In this document: positions 12,123 through 22,594 of the stretch, piece after piece
Layout: each line of letters starts with the position of its first letter
Numbering within the stretch: the stretch's first letter is position 1
NCBI GenBank assembly: GCA_013146195.2
Contig: CM028380.1
Span: forward strand, 85,190,049 to 85,254,048
Direction: 5' to 3'
DNA length: 64,000 nucleotides
DNA from: Codonopsis lanceolata
Lineage: Eukaryota > Streptophyta > Magnoliopsida > Asterales > Campanulaceae
Translations under genes and position numbers: made by a program
Notes under the pieces: generated by a model
Told to the model about the DNA's origin: nothing
Seen by the model: the letters and a program-made list of their open reading frames with translations, nothing else
Databases searched by the model: none

Positions 12123-12610
12123 ACCATTAACCCCTCCAAATAAACATCTTTTTACACCCCCAATGAACAACAAGTAATTAACACCTCAAACAAACACCAT
12201 TAAACACCCATAACCACAATACACCTAAAACATTTAAACCTAGTTAGAAAAATAATAATAATTAATTAGAGAAATCCCTAACACCATAACAGAAACCTCG
12301 GCCGTCGCCCCCTCTTTTTATCATTATATCATCGCCGCCCAAACTACCACTTTGCTTCAACTGTTCAGCCACAGCTTAGAAATCGGGTTTCGAAGGTTTG
12401 GTGGTGGTCTGTACAAGTGGAACACCAATTGTGGTAGGGTTGACGGATTGGGTTGATGTAGAAGAACCATCATGGATTCATTCATGAGAACTGAAATAAA
12501 GAAGAAAAAAATTATATAGGATCGTTGAGGGATACTAGTGCTCTGATACCATGCAAAACTAGAGACCGATATGCTTTGAGTAATTGTTTATTATTAAGTT
12601 ATCATGATTA
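12123..12610 (-). repeat. Copy 1 of a ~490-bp direct duplication with a copia-type primer-binding site
   Basis: This segment recurs at 13828-14310 in the same orientation. On the minus strand it reads AT-rich LTR-like sequence, then TGGTATCAGAGC (positions 12551 to 12540, a classic initiator-Met-tRNA primer-binding site), then an open stretch. That order is the 5' end of a copia-like element. The open stretch encodes a peptide also present in copy 2 (VPLVQTTTKPSKPD, AEQLKQSG) that does not look like copia gag, so the unit may carry captured host sequence. Confidence 0.6.
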
Positions 12611-13430
12611 CATAGTTTATCTTGCTATTTATAGAGTAAATGAAATTAAAAAATAAACAACCCTAACTAATTAGATACAGAAAATTCATCATAAGATTTA
12701 TCCCAACTTGAATTTGAAGGGTAAATTTGAACTGATGGTGCAATAAACTTGGAGGAGCAGCTTGGCGCATAATTATTACCTTAATGCCTTGAAAGCATAT
12801 AATTAAACCTGACCTTTCCATTATAATGATCCATTATACTCTAATGAAGTACTAGGGATGTCACTCGTAATTAAGGTTTGAACACATGACCTCTTCGTTA
12901 AGAGAAGTGGACAGTATTAAATGGTTTCATTGGTTAGGGTTGAACAACAACGATACCTCCAATGAGGCTTGAACTCACAACCTCGTTGAGAGTATAAGAG
13001 AATCAGGGTGCCTCTAATGGCTGATAAGACTTGAACACCTGATGTCTTTGTTATGACAAGTGAGGAGTACCAGTTGAATGAGAGTTTGTTGGTATTGCAT
13101 TCGTTAATTAATTATCTTATACTCTCGATCCTAAGAAATTAGTCTCATTTGATAAGTCAAACCTTTTTAGCTTTTAACTTGTTTGTTTGAATTGCTTTAT
13201 AAATATTTATGTTTGTTAAAAAAGAGCTTATCTTATTTTACTTTGACAAAACAAAGAGGAAAATAGACTATTTTTCAAGATGGAAGAAGTAAGTAGTTTC
13301 CTTTGTTATAGCATTATTCCACAAGTACAAAATTTACGAACACTTCCTCTCCCAAAAGTGCAAACTTATTACGATAACAAATATGATCAATATTCCTACC
13401 ATTGCAGCATGACTCTAACAATAGCATGAC
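12611..13430. other. Non-coding spacer between the two duplicated copies
   Basis: AT-rich sequence with short degenerate repeats around 12890-13080 (variants of TTGAACACATGACCTCTT and TTGAACTCACAACCTC). No coding region, element end or RNA gene is recognised. Confidence 0.5.
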
Positions 13431-13794
13431 TTAAATTACAAAATCCTCAACCTTTCGTCTAAGAAAGCATAACCATAAATTACAACTAAATAACAATAAA
13501 AAGCACAATCGGAAGAAGGAACCAAAAGCGGAAAAAAGGAGAATGAAGTAACAGAATGAGTGAGGGCGCGCGCAATGGAGACATCTAGAGAAAATGATCA
13601 GAACCAAATCTATTTCTAAATCTATCCTCCGTTTCTTCGACAGAACTTGAACATCCTCGTTCTCCATAAATGTGTCACTGATCATAGCTCTTTCAGATGA
13701 ACCTTGAGTTTCCTCTGAGGGTATTTGTGCATGGAAACGATTCTGTTTCACTCCATGACCGTTGATCATGACCCCATCCATTGGCCGGGGTACC
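13431..13794 (-). CDS. Possible exon of an unidentified gene fragment
   Basis: On the minus strand an intron-like acceptor (ATTCAG) at about 13795 opens a frame starting VPRPMDGVMINGHGVKQ and running ~120 codons to a stop. The first ~60 residues are hydrophilic with a KKRR cluster; the rest is hydrophobic, Cys/Phe-rich and may not be translated. On the same strand just upstream, copy 2 of the duplication has the open stretch VPLVQTTTKPSKPDLY...MMIKRG, which could be a preceding exon. The two together look like a fragment of a host gene, but I do not recognise the family. Confidence 0.3.
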
Positions 13795-13827
13795 TGAATA
13801 CATGATCATGAAATGGAATACTAATTA

Positions 13828-14310
13828 ACCCTCCAAATAAACATTATTTGACACCCACAATGAATAAAAAGTAATTAACACCCCAAACAAACACCATTAA
13901 ACATCCATAACCACAATACACCTAATACACTTAAAAGCTAGTTAAAAAAATAATAATTAAAGAGAGAAAATCCTAACACCATAACGGAAAACTCGGCCGT
14001 CACCCCCTCTTTTTATCATCATATCATCGACACCCCAACTACCACTTTGCTTTAGCTGTTCAGCCACGGCATAAAGATCGGGTTTTGAAGGTTTGGTGGT
14101 GGTCTGTACAAGTGGAACGTAAATAGTGGTAGGGTTGATAGATTGGGTTGATGTTGAAGAATCATCGTGGATTCAGCCACGAAAACTGAACTGAAAGAAG
14201 AAAAAATATATATAGGATCGTTGAGGGATACTAGTGTTCTGATACAATGTAAAACTAGAAACCGAAATGCTTTGGGTAATTGTTTGTTACTAAGTTATCA
14301 TGATTACAAA
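13828..14310 (-). repeat. Copy 2 of the ~490-bp direct duplication
   Basis: Aligns with 12123-12610 over the whole length with scattered changes. The primer-binding site is decayed here (about 14235-14246). The possible peptide is better preserved than in copy 1: copy 1 has a stop where copy 2 reads through (PSKPDLYAVAEQ). Copy 2 is followed by three short tandem repeats. Confidence 0.65.
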
Positions 14311-14422
14311 GTTTATCTCACTATTATTCTACATCAAACTAGCAACCAAGATGCTTTGAGTAATTGTTTATTATTAAGGTATCATGCTTTGAGTAATTGT
14401 TTATTATTAAAGTATCATGATT
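14268..14422 (+). repeat. Three tandem copies of a ~33-bp word
   Basis: ATGCTTTGAGTAATTG followed by TTTATTATTAAG and a TATCATG segment appears three times at about 14268, 14351 and 14387 with few changes. The same word occurs once in copy 1 of the duplication (~12570), so the expansion is specific to copy 2. Confidence 0.7.
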
Positions 14423-14424
14423 AA

Positions 14425-15039
14425 GGGAGTAGGATACAATAGAAGTTAATGTAGAATGTAATCCTAAATATGTGTTGGTTACATCGGGAATGTGATCATG
14501 ATTTTGCACAAATAATTCTCAATGTAGTGTTTGGTAAGAATCATAAGAAAATGGTTTATTGTCCTCTGAAACATGAATGCTCATGTTCTCCAAAACACAA
14601 CCATACTTAAGGATATATGTGATCACTTTCCATATACATGGAAAGCCATTGTACCCTTCTTTAGTCATAAATATTAGACAAACTTTAGTCTATCCAGCCA
14701 TATCAACATGATTGTATATCTTCCTACATTACGTGTGTAATTAGCTATAATTATGCAAAGATGTAATTAGTTGTAAATTAGGCCTGTCAATTCGGATCCA
14801 TTACCCATGAACCCACCCGATGCAACCTCCTAATTACCCAAATCCATTTTAACCTAACAAAATTATTGGGTTAAGATAGGCTATACCCACGAACCCTCTC
14901 GAACCCAACACATCGCAGTGTTAGTACAATCAACCAAATTCCTTCCATTTCCTTCAAAGTACACTTCCATTTCCATTTCCTTTAAAGTGAATATCCATAC
15001 ACAATCAACCCAATTCATTTTTCCAAGGTTTCACCCCCA
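14425..15039. other. Non-coding stretch
   Basis: No ORF or element is recognised. A TAGGCCTGTCAATTCGG word near 14780 resembles the end of some hAT elements, but no partner terminus was found. Short repeats of CTTCCATTTCC lie around 14940-14980. Confidence 0.45.
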
Positions 15040-15447
15040 CTATTTCTCCTCAACATGACTTCCCTCATTAGTGAAGGTACTTTTTCTCTCCTCATTCTGT
15101 GTGTATTTGTGTATTTTGGTTCTGTGTGTATTTGTGTATTTTGATTTTAATTTATTGATAGGAACGTATAGAGAAATGAAAATTTCTGATGACTCCATCA
15201 TCAAGTGAAATCCGTTAGCGAAGCGGTCTCTACTTCCATCATCGTCGCCCTCCCTGTCTCTGTCTTTTGCTACGGCCTCAACTCTTGTTCTCTCAAACTT
15301 CGGGACGATCTTGCTGCTATGAAGAATATCCTGTATGATATTAATAGGACAACGAATTAAAGAGATGATGTTGGTTTTGGTGGAGGTGAGATTATGGGGA
15401 TGTCCGGGTCTGAATTGGAGAGGTGTGGCCCTAAAGAGAGCTTCCAT
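15040..15447 (-). CDS. Possible gene remnant or first exon, unidentified
   Basis: A 135-codon minus-strand frame begins with MEALFRATPLQFRPG, after a CT-rich leader (15450-15610 read on the minus strand). The first ~100 residues have a plausible N-terminal composition (Ser/Thr/Arg-rich, few acidic residues), then a charged RDREGDDDG stretch. The last ~25 residues are encoded by a repeat (GTGTGTATTTGTGTATTTTG twice at 15099-15140) and may be intronic. It could be a stranded first exon. No family is recognised. Confidence 0.3.
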   Translation of the reverse strand: MEALFRATPLQFRPGHPHNLTSTKTNIISLIRCPINIIQDILHSSKIVPKFERTRVEAVAKDRDREGDDDGSRDRFANGFHLMMESSEIFISLYVPINKLKSKYTNTHRTKIHKYTQNEERKSTFTNEGSHVEEK

Positions 15448-15554
15448 TGTTCGATTTTTTGTCGTGAGATCAACAAGGAAGGAGAAGAAGGAGAGAGAAT
15501 GTGAGCGATGGGGGAGATACTTAGAGGGGGGACAGGTACTGTATGTGTATTTTG

Positions 15555-15661
15555 AGCGTGTGAGAGATAGAGAGAGAGAGAGATTAGAAAGATAGAGATA
15601 GATATAGAGATAAAGAGGGAGAGTACTGAGATGGGGGTGGGGGTGGGGGTGGGGGTGGGGG
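15555..15661 (+). repeat. GA-rich and (GGGGGT)n microsatellites
   Basis: A GAGAGA/GATA-rich run (about 15563-15622) is followed by five or six GGGGGT units (15632-15661) abutting the copia remnant. A related GAGA run followed by CTGAGATGGTGGGG lies on the far side of the copia element at 20105-20165. Confidence 0.85.
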
Positions 15662-15715
15662 TGTTGAATATTAGAGAATAATATTTAGAATAATATTTTT
15701 AGTATTGACATCATT

Positions 15716-17118
15716 TTCCTTCCAAACAGCGACCTACCTCGTATCTGCCAATACCAACACCAACTCTAGACCAGATATATCCCTATCAAAAATTGTTTGG
15801 TTCTCTACCCAACTACTCCAAACTATGTGCCTTTGGTTGTATCTGCCACCCTTGGCTCCGTTCTTACTTCCCCACAAACTCGCTGCCCTTTCCACTCCCT
15901 GTTTCTTCCTCAGTTACTCACTCACTCAGAGTGCCTATCTCTGTTATGATCCGAGCACCACCAAGCTATTCATTTCACGTCATGTACGCTTTGTCGAGTC
16001 TGTTTTTCCCATGTCCACATCAACCACCCATCCTGCTCTCACGGATACCTACACTTATGCCCTCCTGGTTCCCTCCACATGATTTGCTCTTAGGTTCATA
16101 CACATCGTCTGCTGTCCGGTCCAATAATTCTCCCTCCGTGGCTTCTAGCACTAATCAGAATATGGTTGATCTTAGCTCACCCATACACCACCCTCACCAA
16201 CCGACTACTATGACCAAGGATAGCACCATGCCTACTACCAATCATGCGCCTGCTGTTCACTCGGCAACAAGCTCCATGCCCGAGGATAGCACTATGCCTG
16301 CTGCTCAGTCCTCCTCAGAAACCAGTACCATGACCGAGGAAAGCCTTGTGCCTAACAGTCCTGTGCCCGCTGCTTCTATTCCTATGCTCGCTAACCCTGC
16401 TCCTTTGCCCGCCGGTACCTCCTCTATGGTGACCCGCTCCAAGAATAATATCTTCAAACCTAAGACCAAAATGAGTCTCTCGGCTCAACTAGCAGCGAAT
16501 AGCGAACCAACATGTGTCACTCAAGCTCACAAAGATGTCAAGTGGCGCCAAGCCATGTTCGAAGAGTATGATGCTTTAGCTCACAATGGTACTTGGGATC
16601 TGGTTCCCTCAGTAGGTGCTCCCAATATCGTTGGCTATAAATGGATCTTTCACATCAAACGACACGCTGATGGCACTATTGATCACTACCAAGCTCGCCT
16701 TGTGGCCAAGGGGTTTCACCAGCGACCAGGAGTTGATTATCATGAGACTTTTAGCACTGTGATCAAGCCGATCACTATTTGTATAGTTATCTCACTAGAT
16801 GTATGTCGAGGATGGGATCTTCAGCAACTGGATGTCAACAATGCCTTTCTTCAAGGCAAACTATCTGAGGAGGTATTCATGGCTCAACCACCTAGCTTCC
16901 TTGACAAGGACAACCCTCAGCACGTATGTCTGCTTCACAAGTCTATCTATAGTCTCAAGCAGGCTCCCCGAACATTGTATAATGAACTGCGTTTGTTTCT
17001 CCTTGCCTCCTGGTTAAAAAATTATGTGGCAGACACTTCGCTGTTCATACTTAATACAAGGGGCACCACCATCTATCTTCTTGTCTATGTGAATGACATC
17101 ATCATCACTAGGAACTAG
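15716..17118 (+). pseudogene. copia integrase C-terminus and reverse transcriptase (5' part)
   Basis: The frame opens in the integrase tail: LFGSLPNYSKLCAFGC, then a frame change near 15860 with the SQSAYLCYD and SRHVRFVES motifs continuing in the other frame. A Pro/Ser/Thr-rich linker (~150 residues) leads to RT: EEYDALAHNGTWDLV, KARLVAKG-like QARLVAKGF, VDYHETFS, QLDVNNAFLQG, SLKQAP, then the catalytic box. The box reads YVNDII where the family has YVDDII, so the first catalytic aspartate is lost. A TAG stop at 17116 follows. The polymerase is certainly inactive. Similar in layout to short-LTR Ale-type copia, but the lineage call is tentative. Confidence 0.9.
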
Positions 17119-17311
17119 CCTGCTGTAGTCCAGACCTTTATCTCTTTGCTCGCTCCTCGCTTCTCACTCATAGACCTTGGAGATCTTCACTATTTCCTTG
17201 GTGTTGAAGTTATCAATCGACCAAGTGGTCTCCTATTTCAACAGCGTGGGTACATTACCGATCTCCTTGCTCGCACGGGCATGGCAGATGCCCGTCCAGT
17301 TGCTACTACAC
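17119..17311 (+). pseudogene. copia RT, segment after the catalytic box
   Basis: Reads FSLIDLGDLHYFLGVEV, a copia RT hallmark, then QQRGYITDLL, in frame up to the solo LTR insertion at 17312. The reading resumes after 19188 with the LTR and one duplicated TACAC removed, which confirms the insertion point. Confidence 0.9.
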
Positions 17312-19096
17312 TATTGATCCACAATAATGCTCAAATAGGCTAGTGGGGGGGTGAATAGCCTATGATGCCAATTTAAAAACTTTTCTTTTGAATATAAATA
17401 AAGCACAGTTTAAGTGGCAATTGCAGTTTTATCAAGTTGAGCATGTCTGCCGGTAGAGGCTACCGGTAGACTTGCTCTAAGCAGAAGTATCAACTATGCC
17501 GGTAAACTGCTAGTCAAATCAAAAGCCTGTTAAAAAGGGTTTAGACAGTGGAAGATAAAGAGGCTATGATTTGGAAAAGTCTTAAGTGGCTATACACGAA
17601 TATCTGTTCAGAACAACAACACACTTATTACTTCTTTCAAATACAGGTTTAGGAAATCAATTAGAGAATGGCTTTTCTAAAGATAAATCATTTATAAAAG
17701 GATCATAGATATATAAGGACTAAGAGATAAAGTATTTGTAAGAACATATGAATTTATTCAAAGATAAATTACATATTACATCAGTTTAAATAATCTATGT
17801 ATAGTTTCTGGTTTTGTCTACCCAAGACTCAATCCTTACTTAATTATTCATTCATGAATCATTAAGCAGCAAAGGGTAATAGGAGATGAGAACGAGAAAC
17901 TGTTATGAGAAGAGGATTCTTAAGGTCGTTCAGATATAAGAATATATCTGAACGATTGAGTGCAAAGCAATCGTCCTCCCATGATGAATGATTATTGCAC
18001 AATCAACATCATTTGTATTGGAATACAAATTTGAAGATATGAATGCAATATCTACAGACAACTCTTCATTTTCGTCAGACATTATCTAACATCAGTCTTT
18101 AGATCTTGATCTCTGTCTATCGAAGTTTCTGATCAATCTCTTCTCTTATCCAAGCTTTTCATCCTAGCAATCCACTGAAAGTGTTTTGCTAAGATCTGGA
18201 TGAGTTTGATGCAATTAGAGTTGAGATCAGAGATACGTTGGTGAAGACGATCTCGTTGATGATCTTTTTTCTTTGAAGTTCTCGAGTAAGTTGAGTTACT
18301 CGTTGCTCATCATCGATGTCGCTCAAAGAAGATCTTAGATCTGTATATTTATTTGGGTAACAGAGAGGATTTATATAGACGGGAGTCAAGATGATCGTTG
18401 AGAGATGAAGACATAAAGTTTCTATCCATTTAGAGATGTAGTGGTCGAAGTCTATCGGATAGAGATCTTTGTCCATAAGATCTTTGACTGTTTGGGGCAG
18501 AGATTTAGTCCTGTAGATCTTGGAACTTGTTGTCTGTCAGACGGTGTTGATAAGTCTCTGAAGAGTAGGTCTGATTTCTGTTGCACTGTCAGGTGGTCTG
18601 CTCAATAATGTAATTGCCTTTTGACTTTATCAAACTACTTGAGTGAGAGAAAGTCTTGTAGCTTTAGGTATGTCAGGCTTTTTGAGGCTTGAATATATTA
18701 GTCTTTATTTGAGCTGCTTCTAGACTTTTCTCTGTAGCACGTGCAGATTTTAAAGTCTGCCGGTGGAGTGCTTCGAGCCAGGGGAAACAAGTCTTCTAAT
18801 TCCGGAGAACTGATGTGTGCTGGTGCGAGCAGTTTAACTTGTAGCATGTCTGCCGATGGTGAGTCTTAAGGATGTTCTGATCTTTATCACCGAAGGCTTT
18901 TGATATAGCTGCAAGTCTTCCGGTGCTGAGTGCATCTGAAGTGCTGGTCTGTTTCAATCATCATATAGGAAGGTAGGACTTGATCAGGTTGCACCTAATC
19001 AAAGACATATGTGATATCACACGAGTTGCCACGCTAACCGGTACGTAGACTTTTTAGCCACTCGTGATGACTCACTTGTAATGGGGGCAAGCAAAT

Positions 19097-19145
<49 letters not shown>

Positions 19146-19182
19146 AAGTGATAACTAAATTATCAGGAAGCATATTCCAACA
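17312..19182 (-). repeat. Solo LTR of a SIRE-like copia inside the RT/RNase H junction (TSD TACAC)
   Basis: Flanked by the 5-bp duplication TACAC (17307-17311 and 19183-19187). On the minus strand it starts TGTTGGAATATGC and ends ...GGATCAATA, so one terminus has mutated from CA to TA. It resembles the LTRs at 35861-37216 and 51194-52554: a G-run flanked by an inverted repeat near the plus-strand left end, the CTACCGGTAGAC hairpin near 17453-17483, and a TTGCCACGCTAA word near the right end. No internal domain is present, so it is a solo LTR left by LTR-LTR recombination. Open frames inside it are not supported as genes. Confidence 0.85.
19099..19142 (+). repeat. (AT)n microsatellite
   Basis: An uninterrupted AT dinucleotide run of about 44 bases inside the solo LTR. 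Confidence 0.95.
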
Positions 19183-19188
19183 TACACT

Positions 19189-19896
19189 CCCCACCTTACC
19201 AAACTTGACACTTCTGTCGGGCACTGCTATCACTGATCCAAGAGAATTTGGGGTAGTGGTTGGTAGTCTTCAGTATCTATATCTTACTCGCCCAGATATT
19301 GCCTATACCGTCAACAAACTCTCTCAGTTTATGCACAGACCAACTACCGAGCATTGGAATGCGGCCATGCGAGTTCTCTGATACCTTTGCGGGTCTAATA
19401 ATCATGGTATTCTACTTTATCGCCAGTCCCCCCCAACTCTCAATGTATTCAATGATGCTGATTGGGCGGGCGACAAAGATGACTACACCTCCATCAGTGC
19501 CTACATTGTCTATCTTGGTAGCAACCCGGTTTCGTGGAGCTCCAAGAAACAACGTACTATTGCTCGCTCTTCGACTGAAGCTGAATACCGAGTCGTTGCT
19601 GCCACAGCTATTGAAGTTTGCTGGATTGTGTCTATGCTCGGAGAGCTCTATGTAACTTCTTCCATTCAGCCTGTCATTTACTGTGACCATGTGGGTGCCA
19701 CTAGTCTTTGCTCCAACTCGATCTTCCAAACTCGCATGAAACATGTTGCCTTGGACTTTCACTTCATCCAGCAACAAGTTCAGGATGGGCGAATGCACTG
19801 ACCAAGCCTCTTGCTCGCCAACGGTTTCATCAATTACTTCACAAGATTGGTCTCTCCTCTCGGTCATCCATCTTGTGGGGGCATATTAGAGAATAA
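19189..19896 (+). pseudogene. copia RT end and RNase H
   Basis: Continues the copia polyprotein after the solo LTR. Motifs in order: VVGSLQYLYLTRPDIAY, QFMHRPTTEHW, an in-frame stop at ~19380, NDADWAGDKDD, SWSSKKQRTIARSSTEAEY, the ALTKPLARQRFHQLL tail and a stop near 19896. These are the normal RNase H landmarks (D, E and D residues of ADW and STEAEY present). A frame change near 19785 separates the catalytic part from the tail. Polypurine-like GTGGGGGC follows immediately at 19875-19882. Confidence 0.9.
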
Positions 19897-20069
19897 TATT
19901 TTTAGAATTTATTCTTGTAATTATTATTTAGTAGTAATTACCTTGTATAGTTCCTTCCTTGTAAAGGTTTCTTGTACCCTACTCCAAGTGTAACTCTATT
20001 TGTAACTCTCCCTATAAATAGGTTATTCAATCAATGGAAAGCTTATGCCATTATTTCTAAACTTTATCA
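19881..20069 (+). repeat. Short 3' LTR of the copia element
   Basis: Follows a GTGGGGG tract. ATATTAGAGAATAATATT matches the LTR fragment at 15668. It includes a promoter-like TATAAATAG (about 20013) and ends at TTTATCA near 20069. The 5' TG is mutated, so the left edge is uncertain by a few bases. Confidence 0.7.
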
Positions 20070-21300
20070 GTTTCTACACTACATGTGTTTTTTAAGTTTG
20101 TGTGTGTGAAAGAGAGAGAAAGTGAGAGAGAGATAGAGAGATAGGTAGAGAGAACTGAGATGGTGGGGAGGTATGGCATGTGGGGTGAAATATCCAATAA
20201 CTTGATCATTAAGAGACAACAAAGTTATGAAGGGCAGAAGACTTTTTTGTATTATTTTAAATGGATGATGAGTTTAAGGTGTTGGATTATATGGGGGTAA
20301 TTACACAAATGGTCAAGTCAAAGATACTTGGTTATTTGTAGCCTCACTTCAAATAAATACTCTTTTATGGCCTGGTCAACTAATAAACCATTGATAAATC
20401 ATAGGTTGGTTTATCAGTAAACCAGTAAAAGTTCACGCCCTAATTTCTAAAATTACTGATCGACTAGTGTGATCGACTAAGCGATTTACCAATAAACCGG
20501 TTGGTTCACTGGCTTATGGGTGTGGTCGACTAAGCGGTTTATCAGTGGTCGACTAAGTGGTTTATCAATAAATTGATTGATTCACCGATAAACCAGTGGT
20601 CAAAGGCCAAAAAAAACCTCACCGAGTCAAATGGCTATATTTGACAAACTCCACATTATATGGGGTATATTTTATCTAATGAATTTCTGGTTCAATGCAA
20701 ATAACTAACCCATTTAACCCATTTCATGGATTAATTAGAGAAATCTAACCCATTTAACCCATTTAAGAAAAAAAAAACAAGAAAAAAAATTAATGGGTCG
20801 ATCTGGTTCAATCTAACCCATTTCATGGATTAATTAGAGAAATCTCTTATTTTTAGCATCTCGTGAAAGTTAAGGCTGGGTTGTATATAGTTGACATATG
20901 ATCAATGAAAACAATTTGATTGGGATTCATTCAATATTTCTGTGTATCTCTTTTCTTTGTCTTCTCTTCTATTTCTTAATATTAAAACTCTTACAATGAA
21001 TTGGTGCTCCTCCAGTTTATATTGAGGTCAATTAATCCAATGCAAATAACTATTTCATAATCAAGAACACCTTAAACGAGAAAAAATGATCCGTTCAACA
21101 ATTCAATGATTTTAGAATTCAAAAAGGGCAAAGATTTTAGAATAAAAATTATAAACGAAATATTATTCCAAGTCCAATGAACAAGATATAAACTAATGAA
21201 TGAATCTGATCGCTAATGGTAACAATTGTGTGATAAAAATAAACGGGAGTTCCATTAGGAGAGATCCGTTCACTGATCATAAATGACGATCCTTAAGGGA
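20070..21300. other. Non-coding stretch with short dispersed repeats
   Basis: Contains a GAGA run (20105-20155), a cluster of GTCGACTAAG and GGTTTATCA words (20330-20620), and a 30-base direct repeat starting CATTTCATGGATTAATTAGAG at about 20720 and 20820. No gene or element terminus is recognised. Confidence 0.5.
20330..20620. repeat. Cluster of GTCGACTAAGCGGTTTATCA-type repeats
   Basis: At least three variants of TCGACTAAGYGGTTTATCA (near 20470, 20525 and 20550) alternate with AATAAACCGGTTGGTTCAC-like words in both orientations, making potential hairpins between GGTTTAT and ATAAACC. Confidence 0.6.
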
Positions 21301-21389
21301 GCATAGAAATTATCGACACATACATGAAAAATGATCGGACCATTTAAGAGAAAAAAAGGAAGGACAAAAGAAACTTGGTGCGTACCAAT

Positions 21390-21546
21390 TTTTCGATGAG
21401 TTGTTGATACGATTCTCGAAACACCTTAACATCTCTAAAAAACCATCGTGTTCATCTTCATCATCATCTTTGACTAAAATATTCATCGCCGCCAAACAAT
21501 GGTAATTGTGGCGGATGTGTCTGCCATTTAGGTAATTGTTAATCAA
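21390..21546 (-). CDS. Possible first exon of an unidentified gene remnant
   Basis: Minus-strand frame MINNYLNGRHIRHNYHCLAA through an acidic DDDEDEHDG stretch to NSSKNW, ending at a donor-like TTG|GTACGC near 21389. A TATATATAG sequence lies just upstream on the same strand (~21557-21565), close for a TATA box. No downstream exon is found and the product is not recognised. It could be a gene fragment or chance. Confidence 0.25.
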
Positions 21547-21739
21547 TTGTTTAGCTCTATATATAGCTGAAATTAGGGCAAGTTTAGATAGGCACCGGTT
21601 TGCAGGCTAATAGATAGGCATGACTCTTTATTAAATTACAATATTTGCCACTATTTTTTATTTTACTGCCTCAACCTTCATCTTTCTAATCACTTGAGTG
21701 CTTGAGATACTTGTGAATTGTTGAATTCAAGTCATTTTC

Positions 21740-21931
21740 CATATATATGAAGCGTTGGACCAAACATAATCCTGAAATAGGATTGGGTCATGAGTAACAA
21801 TAGCTCAAAATAAAGAAATCCCTAAACATCTACGCACATCCAGACTCTCTCATAAACCATTCACGCAAGATAAAAGGAAGAAATGCAGCATACAACATAA
21901 GTCAAGAACACTAGGGATCAGGGTCTTACAT
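21740..21931 (-). repeat. Start fragment of a family-A-like giant LTR
   Basis: On the minus strand it begins TGTAAGACCCTGATCC, like the family A start TGTAAGATCCGATTC, and continues with the same order of words seen at 1675-1760, including a TATGAGAGAGTCTGGATGTG segment (GTGAGAGAGTCTAAATGTG in family A). Only ~190 bases are alignable. It lies at the truncated end of the copia relic that follows. Confidence 0.5.
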
Positions 21932-21941
21932 GGGTGGGGCT

Positions 21942-22571
21942 CTATTCAATGAACACACATGGTGACGAACGAAACTCAATTTTGTGTTTGTTAAATAGCC
22001 GAAGGTATGAGAAGCATAAGCAGTCAAACACTTTTGGGAATGAATAATCCGGCGAGGATTTGAACACTATTTGAAACAGTGAGACATTTTTGGAGACGGA
22101 AGAAGGTATTCGATTGATAAGATACACAACGGATTCAAAGGCAAACCACCAAAACTGATATGGCACGATACTGTGAGCTAACAGAGAAAGGCTAGTTTCG
22201 AGAATGTGACGGTTACGACGTTCAACAGTTCCATTTTGCACATGAGTATGAGGACACGAAATTCGTTGATCAATGCCAGGATTAGCAAAGAATTTATTTA
22301 AGGTGCAAAATTAACTGCCCCCACATGTTTGAACATGTTTAATTTTAGTGTTAAATTGTCTTTCAACAAGTTCTTGAAATTTGTGAAAAGAATTAGACAC
22401 ATCTGATTTTTGAGACAGTGGATAAAACGATATATATTTGGAAAAATCATCCACAAAAATTACAAAATAGTGATGCCCGTCGGAAGATGGTGAGTGAGTG
22501 GTAGAGAGAGACGGGCGGATTTTCCCAACTGGCGTGAGGAGCAGAGAGACTGAATAGTCGAAGATGAGCAT
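21942..22571 (-). pseudogene. copia integrase fragment
   Basis: Minus-strand motifs: HHYFVIFVDDFSKYISFY (around the first catalytic Asp), then the second-Asp region reading QTCGGS where D is expected before GG, a gap with a frame change, and NGTVERRNRHILE with the catalytic Glu. It continues to YLINRIPSS and FDCLCFSY, then CVFIE and a stop. The loss of the second Asp and the frame changes make it non-functional. Product family: copia integrase of the pol polyprotein. Confidence 0.85.
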
Positions 22572-22594
22572 GGCAGTTTATTGTAATTTATGAT

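Larger units (their letters stand above)
15662..20069 (+). mobile_element. Ty1/copia element lacking its 5' half, interrupted by a solo LTR
   Basis: The element keeps a short piece of LTR at its left (TGTTGAATATTAGAG, 15662-15705) matching the start of the LTR at its right (about 19881-20069). Between them are the end of integrase, RT and RNase H; gag, protease and the integrase catalytic core are missing. It is split at 17312-19182 by a solo LTR of another family. No matching target duplication is seen at the outer ends (GGGGG left, GTTTC right), consistent with 5' truncation. Confidence 0.85.

Noticed and set aside
14776..14800. hAT-like terminus TAGGCCTGTCAATTCGG
   Set aside because: No matching inverted terminus or 8-bp duplication was found within several kb, so a complete element cannot be claimed.
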